From positions 248,001 to 312,000 of the forward strand of contig QEYB01000713.1 in assembly GCA_017562135.1 (NCBI GenBank): DNA of 64,000 nt, in the 5' to 3' direction. The notes beneath the pieces were generated by a model that was given only the letters and a program-made list of their open reading frames with translations, was not told the origin of the DNA and did no database searches. Shown here piece by piece: positions 12,952-25,660 of the stretch; position 1 is the stretch's first letter; every line of letters begins with the position of its first letter. A program made the position numbers and the translations under genes. Source of the stretch: Dipylidium caninum. Its lineage: Eukaryota > Platyhelminthes > Cestoda > Cyclophyllidea > Dipylidiidae.

Positions 12952-13806
12952 TCAATCATTTTTTTCTTTTAATAATTTTCTTATTTCGTGTACCAAAATG
13001 GCTATTTTATGACGACGCTTGGCGTTTTAGTTATGGTGTTTACAGCATCATCAAACAAATGTTCTACTTCAGCAGGGACATTGGTGTGTGCGTGTGTTTG
13101 AGGTTACCACTGTTTGTTGGGTTATCCCGGTTCCGGGTTTCCGGGCTGAGCTTTGGGGTCGAGTCAAAGAATATTAAGAACAAAGAGGGGCTGGTGATAA
13201 AATATGGTCTGTGATTCTGTTCGCCACATCGTTCTCGTAAACTTCACCTTTTGTGCAGGTAATGTTCAAGACTCCCACAATGTGAAAAGATTTTGGTAGA
13301 ACATTTTTCTGCCCCGGTAATGCTTAATAAAAAAAGTTCGCCTGAGTCGTCGGTGTGCGAACGAAGAAATTGAAGCATCAAGAGGTTAATAATAATGATG
13401 GTGATAAAGCGTTAATCTGGTATGGCGGTGTTTTGATTTTGAATGCCTGTGTCGGCTGGCAATGCGGGCGGGGATGGTGCACCCAGGCGTAAAAAGTCAG
13501 TGAAGTTACTATTTTTCTTCTGATTTACTTTGACTGGTGGTTTTTTGTATCTTGCGTGGATTTGACGCCCCACGTTTCTGCTATAAGACAGCCTTGTGCA
13601 TGGTTCTACGTAGTCCTCACTTAATACGCGTTGAAAATATAATAAATTCAACTGATTCATTATGATTAATCCCTGTAATTTCATTTTACTTCGTTACCAC
13701 ACGATTTTTGCGTTAGACATATGCCCCTACATCGTCTCACTAATTTCAGCTTTTATATAGTTAACGTTAACCTGCCACCTTGGCATTCAATTTCAGTTCA
13801 GGTGAA
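12952..13806. other. Intergenic region between mL64 and anillin
   Basis: The genes lie in the same direction about 850 bp apart. An AATAAA lies near 13,325, about 375 bp past the mL64 stop, and could be its poly(A) signal. A 90-codon open frame on the minus strand (13,412-13,684) has no recognisable content. Untranslated 5' exons of anillin could also lie here but are not visible. Confidence 0.4.
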
Positions 13807-16800
13807 ATGAACGACAGAGTCTCGTACATATCAAAAGAGAAGTATACTGCCTTGGCTGCCGAGGTAAACGGTCTATGTTCCTCTAAAAGCGCCCCAATTT
13901 GTTTAGATACGAAAGTGGGAAGATGATTTACGACACACTCGCTACTGCATAAATAGTTCAGGGGAGCTCACGAGCACCGATAAGACTCCCGACAGTGCTT
14001 CGAAGAGGAATCGTGTTAGAGTAAGTTGGTAACGCCTTGGAAAATAATCTTTTTCAGGAAAGTCTTGCATCAGTCACATCGGCTCACGTCTCTTCACTGC
14101 GAAAATTTTGGGAGGGTCTTATGACTCAAGAAAATTTGAGTACGACGGCCGAGAGGCGACCTCTTCGATCAATCCAGGTTATTGACACTACACATTTAAT
14201 GAGATAAAGCCTTTGGAAAAAAACTATTGTCTATTTTTTTAGTTACATGCCTTGTCTTCAGAAAAACCCCGAATTGTAGTCGCTAAGACGGCTCAAACTT
14301 GCACTGTACGTCATATCTTAAATGTGCAGCCGGGTAACAAATCCCACACCACAGTTATTGAGCCCTCTTTTACAGGAAGGTTTACAAACTGGGTCCCCCG
14401 ATCCTGGCAATCCTGAACTACCGGTAAGTATTTTGTTTGTCAGACTGTGCACGGTTTAAGCCAGAATAATATTTGTTATAAATTTTTAGCCACCTCCAAC
14501 TGGAGTTGGCGAAGAGCAGCTGCTTCCCATGGCAGGCACGCCACAGGATTTGCCATCTCCCCCTCCACTTGACGATGTAAAACAAGATGCCCATTCCAAA
14601 TCGGCCGATTTTATCGAACTCCCAGCGTCCCCCAAAGGTGGATATTTTGGTGAGTAAAATTTGGAGTATTTTCATTTTCCACAAAGTTTATTCGACGATC
14701 AAACTGATAAATTGTCACTTTGTTAATGCTTTTACTAGGCGGTGCTGGTTGTATCCCTTCCTCATGTTATTGTTGGGGTTTCGTTCTACCCTCGATCTAG
14801 TCACTCACTATTTCATGAGATACATAATTACGCAGGCTTTCATGAGATACATAATTACGCAGGCTTTGGTTTGACTTTTCATAGTTCCTGAGTGCCCAAG
14901 CACTGTTCAGCCAATAATTCCCCATCGGTACTACGATCGACCGAGGCTTGGCGCCACGGCGTTCAGAGGTAACGGAGGCGCCTTTTGCCATGGTGCCCTC
15001 CGTAACTGGCCCAACTCTAGTAATCTCAATGAAACCCCTCCTGCCTTGCTAGAGGGAGTGACAAATGCACAACTCCCACGTCAGCGTTCTGTTACTTTTG
15101 AACCGAAAATCGGATCTGCTCCAGGCGACACGGAGGTCGATACGGGGGTAGACGCAAAGAATACAAATAGCACTGCTTCTTCTCCATCTTCCTCTTCATT
15201 CCGTGGTCACAGCCCTATTTTGAATACTCCTAGAGAACAGTACAATTATCTTAATGGAGGTAAGATAGGTGGATAGACAGAAAATAGCTGGTTGCAGTTG
15301 AATTCATGCAATCTCAACACCAAACTATTGTAATTGCTCAGGCCGGATTCTAATTTTTAACGTGAATTCTTTTAAGTCCGCAATACAAAACATTTTCTAT
15401 TCTTGATATATATCTTGATTCAGTATGGTTACATCACGTTCTTACATGATCTTGACCTGGTATTGGTTTATTGAAATGGTTGCAACCATTATCTTCGGAT
15501 TGAAGGTATCTCGATCTTTGCAGCGCCATTCTTGACTTAAGAATTAAAATGTGTAAATTTGAACGCCACTTAAACGTTATGGAGGAAAAGGTTACCCTTG
15601 TTTAATCATGCTAAAAATCACTCCCCCTTTTCTATATCCCTTTATGTGGATCGGCGGATTTAGCTTTTGTCTATTAATTTAAGCATGATAACACATCTAG
15701 CCTACTTTTTTTAAAATGAGTATTATTTTTTAAATCAACAAGCGCATGAAACTCGTAATTTGATGTAATTTGGTGATTTTACTCCCTTTATGTATACGTT
15801 ATTACTATCGACACTCCTCATGATTTTAAGTTTAAGTAATTTCTGTCAGTGTATATGAACTTTACCCGAGGCCTCTGTGTTTTGGCTAAAAAGACTATAA
15901 GGATTAGTTAAAGTGGCTCACTATCTGCTGCTAAATCTAGTCACGATGGGGTTTTTTTAAGAGAAGATTCTTTTATGCCTTTGTATCATGAAGTCTCATT
16001 GTTAGTTTCAAAATTGACTTACAAATTATTTCTAGAAAGCGTTGGCGTTTTCGAAAGTGCAGCTCGCCTCGCTAATTCGGCGGACCGTTTCGACCGAAAT
16101 CGTCGTCGTCTTCAACGCTTCTCAACTGTGGCGGGATTATCGTCAGATACTGACCAAGTCGAGAGTATAGGCACCAGCACCAGTGAAGTTTCTTCTGATG
16201 ACGACACTAGTGACGTTGAATCTGTCAATTCGGAACCAATAGGCAATCATCCCTCTTTTAAAACTGTCAATACCACACCCATATCGCCCTCTTCCTCCAG
16301 GGGGGCGAAAGTCCTCTGAGGTTCCACGACGGGTTAGTCGAGAGGCCTCGGCTCTCCTCGATTTTGACTGTCCTCCTACGCCCTCCACGAGGGAAGGCCG
16401 GCTCTCACGCAGCAATACTGGTAACTATACACTTAGTGATTGCATTTAGCTCCTCCAATTACAACTATTTGTGATAACGATTCCAGGAATGATTTGCGAA
16501 CTGTTGCCTTAGCTTGGTCAACCCTTCCGATAATGCCGACTTCTAATTTGGGGATTAATCTTTAATAGCTTATGTGTGTAATTTAATTAATTAAGTCGTG
16601 AATCGTTTGTTTGGCTTCCATCATTTAAACTTGAAAATTGTTCGATTTCCTTTTGGTACGTTAGAATGGAGCGGTAACACTGAACCACCCTTGTCGTGAA
16701 CGCTAAACCTTATAACCACGATACCGCTAAAAACAAATGAAGAGAAGTTTTCTACGTTTTACCCTATGGTTTTTTTGCCAAAACGGAGATTATGTCGGTT

Positions 16801-19800
16801 CATACTGTGGTGGGTTTGCTACCAAATCAACCGGTTCTCGTCGATATTCCTTATACAGAAATCGCTGCGGCAGAGGCAGCTACGATGCGTAGATTGGAGC
16901 GAATGAAGAATATCGCCGACTTACTCACTCACGAGAAGTCGTTGATCATGGAACTGAGCGCCGAGCTTACTGAACTTCACTCGGCTTACAACGACAACAG
17001 CTTTTTGTACCGGGAAATCGAGCAAATCCAACGTCATGAAAGATGCATCCATGGGCATTGGCGAAGCCGCTGTGGTAGATCTCAATCGGCGCTTCCTTTT
17101 GGCATGTGGGTACTCAGCTGAGTCTGTTTTTGAGTTTTTTTTGTTATACCCCTCTTGTATAGACACTGCCCACGTCCGGTGTTTGTATTTCTTGCCGAAA
17201 TCATGTAGTTTTAGGTATACCCGTGAGCTTATGATTTTTTAATCCCCCAAACTTTCAACTCCCCTTCAGATAGTAGTGAATGACGTGCGCTGGCAAGTTT
17301 TGTTACTTCAACATGTTCAATAGGCTTGCCTAACGTTCGTAGGCAGTAGTTCGTGGGTTACCAAACAACAGCCTTTTCAATCCTATCTCACAACTACTCG
17401 TGCTTTGACTCACTAGAAGTCGGATGCAGTGGAACCCCTCCTTGGACAGCGGACTGCTTAGTTCATATCAGAAAGCGTATTAGATGAGATCTCAAGACTA
17501 TTCGGGGAAATAGCCCTTTTTTAATCATAAAATATAGTTGCTTAAAGAGTAATTATGTTTTTTTGCTCATTCGAGCTGATCTGTAATCACCTGTAGTCCG
17601 CCACATAGAACACTTGCAGTATTTACTGATAGGTGATGTCGTTCTCTATAATATCCTTCTACCGATCTTCTGCGCCTCTACTTAGCTTCAAACGGATCTT
17701 CATAACCGAGGATTATGAATTGTTCGGAATTAAGACATTCAAATAAATTTTTCCCCAGGGGTTCTATTCAGTTAAAACAGGATCGTCAATAGAGATCTCT
17801 TCGACGCCACACGCAGCACCCTAGTGTCTGCATCATGACAGACACTGCGGTTCAAGTGAATCTAAATAGAGGCATTAAAATTGGAGGTAATTATGTGGAA
17901 CACTGTATTGATGGTTGGACAATATTAATGTAGTCAATTGCATAGTTTCATGAATTAAAAATTAAGCGATATCCATGTAATCTATAGGCCAGCGACGACA
18001 AGCTTTGTTGGAAGAATTGGGCCTGCTGCATAAGGGCTCAATGGTGCTGGTGCCTCCGATGCGTGGGGAGCCTCTGCGGGCGCGCTTTCAATTGCATGCG
18101 GTCCGGGTGGCACTCAAGTCCGATCCAACATCCTCCTCTTGTGGCTACGTCGTCGTTCCATTGGGCGAGGAACCGCGGTCTTGGGTCGGGCGGCCGGTGA
18201 AGTATCACATTCTTGCAGTGCTCAAGTTAGTTTTTCAACTTGATGTGCTATGGTTAGTTTTCGGCTAATTATCCGTTAATCCCGCAGCCATTCAGTATTC
18301 GTTTCCTTTGTGTGTTAATTGGGGTATTCATCATTCGTTTACTGAGACTTGAAGTTTTTACTGAGACTTGAAGTTTTTAAACAGGTTACCCTGTCCTTAT
18401 TCTTATAACAGGGTTTTGCCTTTTTTCCGATATAATCTCGTGATTGTTTTTTCTTCAGATGTGTGGGTGAGGGGAGGATTTACCACACTCAGACAGTAAC
18501 GATCATGCGGGTTGATGATCTTCAACCGGGCACGTCTCGAGCGGTCCCTTTCGTTGATCTCGTCGCCGACGTTGACGTGAGCGCTCGGTGTATAGAACAT
18601 TTTCTTGTGTCGTCTAATTTTTGTTTCATATTATTTCCCTACCTTTTAGATCGTGCCACTTCGACCTGATTTTGTCATCAACATAGAAATTTACTGTCTG
18701 AAGACTGGCGGCACTGGAGGCGGTGGTGGGAGTGGCAATATCGGTGGTGGTGGAGGTGCTCCGACAGAACGTCATCAGCCTCTGGGTTTTCACACACCCG
18801 TGTCGAAAAGAGTGAATCTTTCGTTCTTTGAAGATTCGCCCCTCACGTCTTCTGCTAAGAGATGTGGCGGATTCCGGATCCCGTCGTTGCTCTCATCGAA
18901 GAAGAAGAAATACTCCATTCCACGCCAGACGCAAAATAACGATTTGTCCGCTGGTGAGCATGAATTTGTGTGCTCCATTCACTTGGAGCTGTCAGGAGAT
19001 AATTTGTTGAGAGATTAACATTTCACACAATTTTTATTTCATTGCTCTAATTTACCGCATTTGTTTCCTACACAGGCATAGACGTTAGATTGCTTTGCAT
19101 CGAGGAGGCTACTGGAATACTTTTTAGGGACTTGATGTCTATCCGGGGTGGTTAACCCCCTGAAAATTCCGGAGGCACATGGTCTTAGTGGTAGAAAACC
19201 TGGTGGAATGGTCACCTCGTGTAATTTTATACCTGGGAAGGCGCCATCTTTATTGTCTCGAAAAGTAAATCGTGTTATTGTCAAAATTTATTTTAACGAC
19301 ACGCGATGACTCATTATCAACTATAAATGATGATTGGGGAGACTTCTATTTAACAAGGAATGTCACGGTTTCTTAACTCGTGACCAAATGAAATCTTAGT
19401 TCCCCATTGACGATGAGCTCCTATTACCATCAAATCACATTCATTCGCAAACCCCTGTTCTTTTCAACTGTTTCCTGACCTCTACTTAATGTACGGGACT
19501 GATTAAATAGTAAAAACTAATAGCTTCTTCGTACTGGTTGAGGTGAATCGGATGCAATCGAGGTAAAGTATATTAAGTCATAGTTTTAATGCTGGGTGTT
19601 GTCCGGGTAGCGCTTGAAATAGCTTGGCGGGGGGTGAGTGGAAACGTGTTCACAGCTACAGTGAGTAGTGTAGAATGTGGGGATTTGTGTGACAATTTGT
19701 ACAATTCCGAGGGGCACTGCTTCCTGATTACGGCTGTTTGGCTTAGTGATTCGACTTTCATGGCGGCAAATAATGAATTTAATTTAGTTGGTACGGCTTT

Positions 19801-21761
19801 TTAGTCATCGACTTAGCGATCGTAGGGAATAGAGCCTAACCCCCCCGATCGTCTAGTTGCTCTGACTAGGCAGTCTGCCATTGCTTTGAATATCCATCAG
19901 TGAAGGATTTCCTGTTCATTCACAGCTTTCACTCTGCTGTCTTCGGTAAGTATTCGTCATCACGACGACCTTCTCTTTGGCCGCCTTCCCCGGGGGACAT
20001 TCGAGGGCGGCAGGAGAGAATTGGATATTGGCGAAGGCATTAGCGTAGATGCACAGGGGGCAGATGTGTTGGTGGATATGCCGCTGTACTTGAACGGGCT
20101 ACCTCGGTCCTCCCCACTCGCTGGCCCGCTCGGCTTGGACAATGTCGCTGTGCGGTTACAATCAGCCGTCCTCAAACGCGGGTTTTTGGTGAGTTGCCAA
20201 GTTGCCTTACACCGCATGCATCTTTCCGCATATCTGTTTTGTCTCCGCTGAGGAATCATTGTTGGTCCGCTCGCAACTTTAATGAGTGGGCTAATTCCGA
20301 ACGTCTAGATGGGTTTTAAACGTAAAAGCGGGAGTAAATAAGTTGATTGGCTCGAAAATTTACGATTAACAGATCGGTTTAAATTATGTTCAACGGTTGA
20401 AGCTTTTAGGGGAAACAGGGTCAGCCACCCACTATCAGTTATTCATCCTGCTTGTTCATCTATTTTTGTCTCAAATGGACATTGTGGCCTTGCTCTTGAT
20501 GATTAGTTGAAGCCGCGGTCAAAAGATGGTTTGTTTAAAGCTGCGTAGACTTATCTTTTTTTATCACGATGTGAAGTTGTGGCGGGTCGAAGGTGGTGCT
20601 GGTCCCAGGGCCAACGCATAAAGTGCAAGAAACAGTCGGTATGCCCACTCGGCATTTCGACAGGTCTCGGACAGACCCGGACAGATGCTACCAGAGTGTC
20701 ACTTATTCGAGCGATAAACTTGAGCAGGTAATGCCTCGAAAGGTAGTTGCTGAACATCGACACTGCGTCATCTGCCCCGGTGACCGCCCGTTATGCGAAC
20801 AATGTCCGCAAAGGTGTTGAGTAAAGTCAAAGTTTTAATCTCTTTCCGATGAGGGGCATTTTTAGTCTTATAAGTGCTTTATCTACTCCCGATTCTTCTT
20901 ATTGCCAGACGGTTTTCGAAGAGTCTGGAGGAATGGGCGTATGGAACCGGTGCTGGTGCAAACTCTCCGCCGACCAGTTAGTTTACTGGCGTTATCCTGA
21001 GGACGAGATGGAAGCCGCTACTGCCTCTTCGTCGGCTTCATCAGGACCGGTTGGTAGGCTCGATCTACGACGCATTGTCGCACCTTGGGCGGTTCAGGCG
21101 CCGCGGAAGATATGTGTCCGAGCAAACACTATTTACATGCGCTCTCTGGCCGCGGTGAATCCCAAAACGCTTCTTTTTGATGCCACATCTTCTGAAGGCG
21201 CGGAGAATGCTGCCTCAAGTAGTTCCACTTCTGCCATTAGTATCCTCCTTCGAGCCTCTCCCGACTACAAGTGGATGGAGCAGCGGTGAGTTGCACCCCA
21301 ACCTGTTAGAGAAGAACATTTTCGTTGAATTTGACAAAATAAACTCATTTGGACGCTGTGTGCTTCAGAGGCGAAGGCTACAGAAAACGCGATTAGTACG
21401 GTTTGACGAAACCGTTTTTTATTTGCAGTTGAGTGGTAGTAGAAGCTCACTTGAATGGGTGGTTACGACTTCATCTCTCTACCGTTTCGGCATTTTGGAT
21501 TGGAGCTGACCGCTAAGACAAGGGGTGGAACCTGTACAGATTGAGTATACGTGTGCCAATTTTCCTCTCTGTGGTAGGCACCTAATCTGTGCGGATTCAG
21601 AGGCGGAGATGACATCCTGGATGAAGCAGTTAAATCGGGCTCTGGAGGTTCTTCAACGTTGGATGCCTGAACACTTCGCCCGCTTGGCTCGCTATGACTC
21701 CAGTCTTACTTTCACCAAACCAGTTGCTGCCAGTGTCGCCTCACGTTTCAAGAGGTGGTGA
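13807..21761 (+). CDS. ANLN: Anillin-like actin-binding scaffold protein (AHD plus PH domain)
   Basis: Anillin links actin, myosin, septins and RhoA at the cytokinetic ring. Exons by splice sites and phase: 13,807-13,863; 13,907-14,020; 14,058-14,177; 14,243-14,305; 14,376-14,423; 14,490-14,649; 14,885-15,259; 16,036-16,420; 16,859 to about 17,109; 17,988-18,225; 18,459-18,576; 18,650-18,953; 19,926-20,188; 20,909-21,285; 21,518-21,761 (TGA). Total about 1,035 codons (human protein 1,124). The N-terminal half is Ser/Pro-rich and disordered, with RKWEDD resembling anillin's RRRWDND. The anillin homology domain covers exons 9-13 (coiled coil with LLTHEKSLIMEL; FVINIEIYCL matches FEINIEVYSL). 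The PH domain is in exons 14-15 (GFL|TVFEE, GVWNRCWCKLS, VYWRYPEDE, and near the end LICADSEAEMTSWMKQLNRAL). Exon 8 needs one G fewer at 16,300-16,305, exon 9 one A fewer at 17,039-17,041, and its donor one G fewer at 17,108-17,110. Exon 3's donor (GTTATT) is atypical. More 5' exons are possible. Confidence 0.88.
14811..14864 (+). repeat. Perfect 27-bp tandem duplication in anillin intron 6
   Basis: Two adjacent identical 27-bp units, each starting TTTCATGAGATACA and ending ACGCAGGC, lie just upstream of the exon 7 acceptor (ATAG at 14,881-14,884). Identity implies a recent slippage or duplication event. The placement may alter branch-point spacing, though the exon 7 acceptor itself is intact. 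Confidence 0.9.
18341..18378 (+). repeat. Perfect 19-bp tandem duplication in anillin intron 10
   Basis: Two adjacent copies of a 19-bp unit starting ACTGAGACTTG and ending in five T lie about 80 bp upstream of exon 11. Each copy carries a T-rich end followed by A, so it duplicates a short pyrimidine tract. No coding effect. Confidence 0.9.
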
Positions 21762-24700
21762 TCGCATCCCGTCCCTCCCTCCTCCTTCGTAGCCCCCCTC
21801 CCCCTGTCCCCACTTTCTTCCTATCATTTGGTGCTTCGTTTCCATCCCTGAACCTGTCAATGGGTGCTTAGCTCACTTTTTTACGACATCCATCCTGTAC
21901 AATCGACATTGTCTGCCTACCTCTTTTTTTGCAAGAACAGGGGTCCTCCACGAATCTATCGGGTCTCTTCATTGTTATCTCCAAATCGAATTTACGTTTT
22001 TTAAATCTCGGATTCATGTTGGCAACGACAGGTGGATCATACACGAAGGAACTGCTTTTTTTGTAACCAACTGGCGGAAAATTTTCGTATTTTGATAATC
22101 CAATTTTTTACTAATTATGTCCATTTAGTCATTTGTACTCATTGCGTTAGGGCTCAATTTAACACCGAAGCATTAATTTCGCGTCTCTGCCACTGGACCT
22201 CAAGTGCCAGCTACTGGGCCAAACCGCATCCGGTATTTTCCGTCGGTAATAAATTCGGACGCAACCGCGGTGTCCTCCCGTGCCATACGAGTGGAAGGAG
22301 AAGCGTGCGTGCTCGGAGTTGGGTGACAGTCTACTGAACCGCCGTCATCTACTGTTGGATATTGTTACTTTCGGTGAGCGGGACGTGAAATTAAGGGCGT
22401 AGTAGTCTGGGCTCTGTGAAGATGCAACAGAGATGGGGCGCAAGTGGTGCCGGTGGTGATGTTAATTTACAGCAGAGAGGCGCACTGTAACGTTCTTTCT
22501 ATATTTCCATTTATAAGGGTCGTAGGTGTTCTTACTCATTCCGCATATTTTTTTCTTGTTTGTATCCCGTTTTTAATTTTCCACGAAACCAAATGAAATC
22601 GGCGCGATTTACATATTTTATTTTACGTGTCCAAATTGAATCATGGCGCATCTCAACGGGCCTCGAGAAACATCACCGAGGCTTTCGGTAGGTGGACAGT
22701 TGAGTATCGTCGAAGTGCCTCGAGGGAGACCACCGGCTCTTATTGATGGCGAGGCGGAAGTAGGCGCGACTGTGGAATCGGATCCACTCACGAAACCATC
22801 CGTGAATTTGGGTCTCAAGTAGAAATTGGCCACACGGCTACGGGAGGTGTTAAAACATAAAAAGAGAACGACTCGAATGTGCCCGCCCTGCGAACTGAGG
22901 CAAGTGGAAATGGGTGCAAAAGCAAGTGCTCAACTTCGTTGCTTCCTTCTCACTACACGCTTGCCGCCGTTCTGATGGAAAGTAGGTTTTGTGTAATGAT
23001 CTCGAGAACGATCGAGCGCCCAACTGGCCGACCTTTTTCCGTAATTACGAATTATTTTTTGGGGGAAAAATAAAATTCGGTAGTTGAAATGGTATTATAC
23101 ATGACTTTGAACGGTTAATTAATTCAAAAAGTAAAGACTTTTTCGATTAGGCATGTATGATTTTCCAAATCGCCGAAAGGAAGTCGTGGATGATATTGTA
23201 AATAGTCTTGATTGAAAGTAATAAATAGCGTGAATTTGTGCTTTTCTGCTCGTATTCGACATTCCTTTCATAGTTTCCAGTCCAGCGGTTCTGTTGCGCC
23301 TTGTGAGCCTCCAGAGAGAAAACGGGTTTTGGTTGGTCGGATCCCCATCTTCTTTACGAGTCTGCTTCGCCTGGGGCTGTGAGAACGTGACGATGCCGTG
23401 GAATCTGGACGTGAGTTTGGGGAGTTGGATGAATTCCATTCGAGTTCACCGAGCGCGTCGGGTTTGGCTTCTCGCTGCCCGCGGGACGCACGGGCAAGCC
23501 CAAATGGGCTTCTCGTTTCGTGTGTTTGGGAGACCACAGTCTCATGGTTAAAACGGTTTGAAAAGTTGTTTTACTGAAGCTAATCAAGTAGCGACGGTTA
23601 AGCCAAGTGAAAAGGAGCATCAGTCGAGCTGTTGGAGGTCATAGACCTCAGCCGGAATGGGAGATCGGCTGTCAGTGAGATGGGCAAAGAGGAATTTCCG
23701 AGGTTTGCCCTGACCGGGTCCTAGTTGAACTGCCGGTGGAGGACTTATGAAAGTGGGAAACGACGACGGCGGGAGACTTCGGAGATGCACGAGAAGGTGG
23801 AATTTCAACAAAACGCTGATTCGATTGCTTGGAATTTTGGGAAGCCGTGGCAACAAGCGGCTACTTCGCTTCACAGTTGGCTACTTTGCCACGCCTCATT
23901 GCAGCGGACCGCAGCAAATCCACATGTTCCCCCACCGCGACCATCTCAGACATTTGCGATTGATCGTGCTTATTGGTGGCCCACAGAGTGCCCCAGTCGC
24001 CCGGTAAAGCCCCACTCCGAGCCAGTGATCACAGAAGTGGCCGACGAGCGAGGTTGAAGGGTGTGTTCCCGCCTTCCGCGTTAGTTGGCGGACTGCACGG
24101 AAAGTGTGCCGAATTCAATGCCCGTCAAAGACTCGTCATTAACGCCCTTAAAACTCTCCGCGCAGAGTAAACAAGACCCCTGCAAGTGACAATGAGCAGG
24201 TGATTGTAAGTAGTGACAGCCGGCGGAATAGACGCAATCCGCCACGCTAATTTATTCCTCAGGAGGGGATTTAAGCTGGCCGCCGAAGTCGCGATGGTCG
24301 AGGAGCACGAGCGATTGCGAGGACGCCTTGAACCGCCTTCCCGAAGCTGGACGAGGTCAAAATGAGTGAAGCTTTGTTGTTAATTTGGAGGCGCTGAAGG
24401 TGAGCAGTGAAGGGGGCTGACGAGACCTCCGACAAGGGGACAAGCGGGAGTGGGGTGTCCAGCCACCGCCCTTCCAGGGAATAACCACCAGATCGTAAAC
24501 TTCTCTGGCGGAACACAGCAGCATCCAGCTTTCTTGAAATCCAAGAAGTCTTTTTTACCTTTACTCTGAAACAACGCCTAAAAATTACAAATGACAGTGC
24601 AGCCAATTGTTAAATCCGTGTGTGAGTGAAAAGAATCCGGAACATTGTGTAAGTGCGCACTTGGATGAAAACGTCAGGTAATCCGAGCGCCACACTTTCC

Positions 24701-25660
24701 AGCCCCCACCTTTAAGATGGAGCAGGTGTGATGTGCTCGAGGTGGGTGTTTCGGTCGACCAGGGCCTCCGTGCCACGGGGCGAAGACAGGTGTCGAAGGA
24801 ATTGTGGCCGTGGCCAAGTGAGCGAATTCTCCAGGCCACAAAGAGCGACATCTGCCCGAGGAAAACCCCCAAATTAACTATCTCACTGCTCCTCTTCCAG
24901 CACACTCACCGTCGTAAAGATTCATTCCACGATTCGAATCGCCGCCCGGCTTCAGGACGCTTCATTCCGGCAGACTGTGAGGCATTGGAAAACGTGGAAA
25001 GTGTCCAGCCACCGAGGGCTCAAGGAGGCCGCCGTGGCCCCGTTCTAGATGCCGCAGAGGCACTCGGGAATTTCCAGACGGACCAGAGATGACATGGAGG
25101 CGCACCAGCTAACAGCTAGGGGAGAACGAAGAGGACGTCGAGGAAGAGGAGGAGGAGGAGGAGATTGCTTGGCGCGTTTCCGCCACCGCAGGACACCAGA
25201 ATCTCGTTTTTACAGCTTTCTGTTCTCTTTGTCATTCGTATGAAGTGCCAAAAAAAGTATATCGGGACACCTAAGCGCGGGCATTTGTCTCCTCGTCCTT
25301 CCGCGCTACGCCATCGCGGAGGTTTTGTCAGTAGCACACATTAAGAAATATGGGTGATTGAAGGAAAGATCGGCCCCACCAATCACAGACGCCAATTTAC
25401 TGAGGTCAGGGGGGGGGAAGAAAGCTGCGAAGTGGAGGCAGAATAAAGGTCAGTCACCAGAATTGGCAAGCGGAACACATGATTAAATGCCTTCCCGAGA
25501 CTAGCACACACTTTCGTGGCAATTTATTTGCCACCAGCACAGCCTCTCGGCGTCATCAGAACAAATACTCACTTCACTGCGAAAAGTGGTTTTCGCTGTG
25601 GGACGAAAAAGTGCTGTTGCATCAGCCATAGTATTGCGCCACGTAAACGGAGTGTGCAGC
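21762..25660. other. Anillin 3' flank and intergenic region
   Basis: A candidate poly(A) signal AATAAA for anillin lies at 22,248-22,253, about 490 bp past the stop. Beyond it, open frames on both strands (to about 110 codons) show no recognisable domain and are treated as chance. A GAG-rich microsatellite lies at about 25,139-25,163. Base composition shifts from AT-rich to GC-rich around 23.5 kb. Confidence 0.5.
22248..22253 (+). terminator. Candidate poly(A) signal for anillin
   Basis: AATAAA lies 487 bp downstream of the anillin TGA on the coding strand. It is the first canonical hexamer I noticed after the stop. Without transcript data it is only a candidate. Confidence 0.3.

Noticed and set aside
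16792..16858. In-frame ATG upstream of anillin exon 9 as an alternative start
   Set aside because: The acceptor ATACAG at 16,853-16,858 gives the phase needed to join exon 8, and the upstream codons have no counterpart in anillins.
19946..19953. GTAAGTAT taken as a splice donor in anillin
   Set aside because: The reading frame continues unbroken from 19,926 to 20,188 and the product matches the end of the anillin homology domain, so it is inside an exon.
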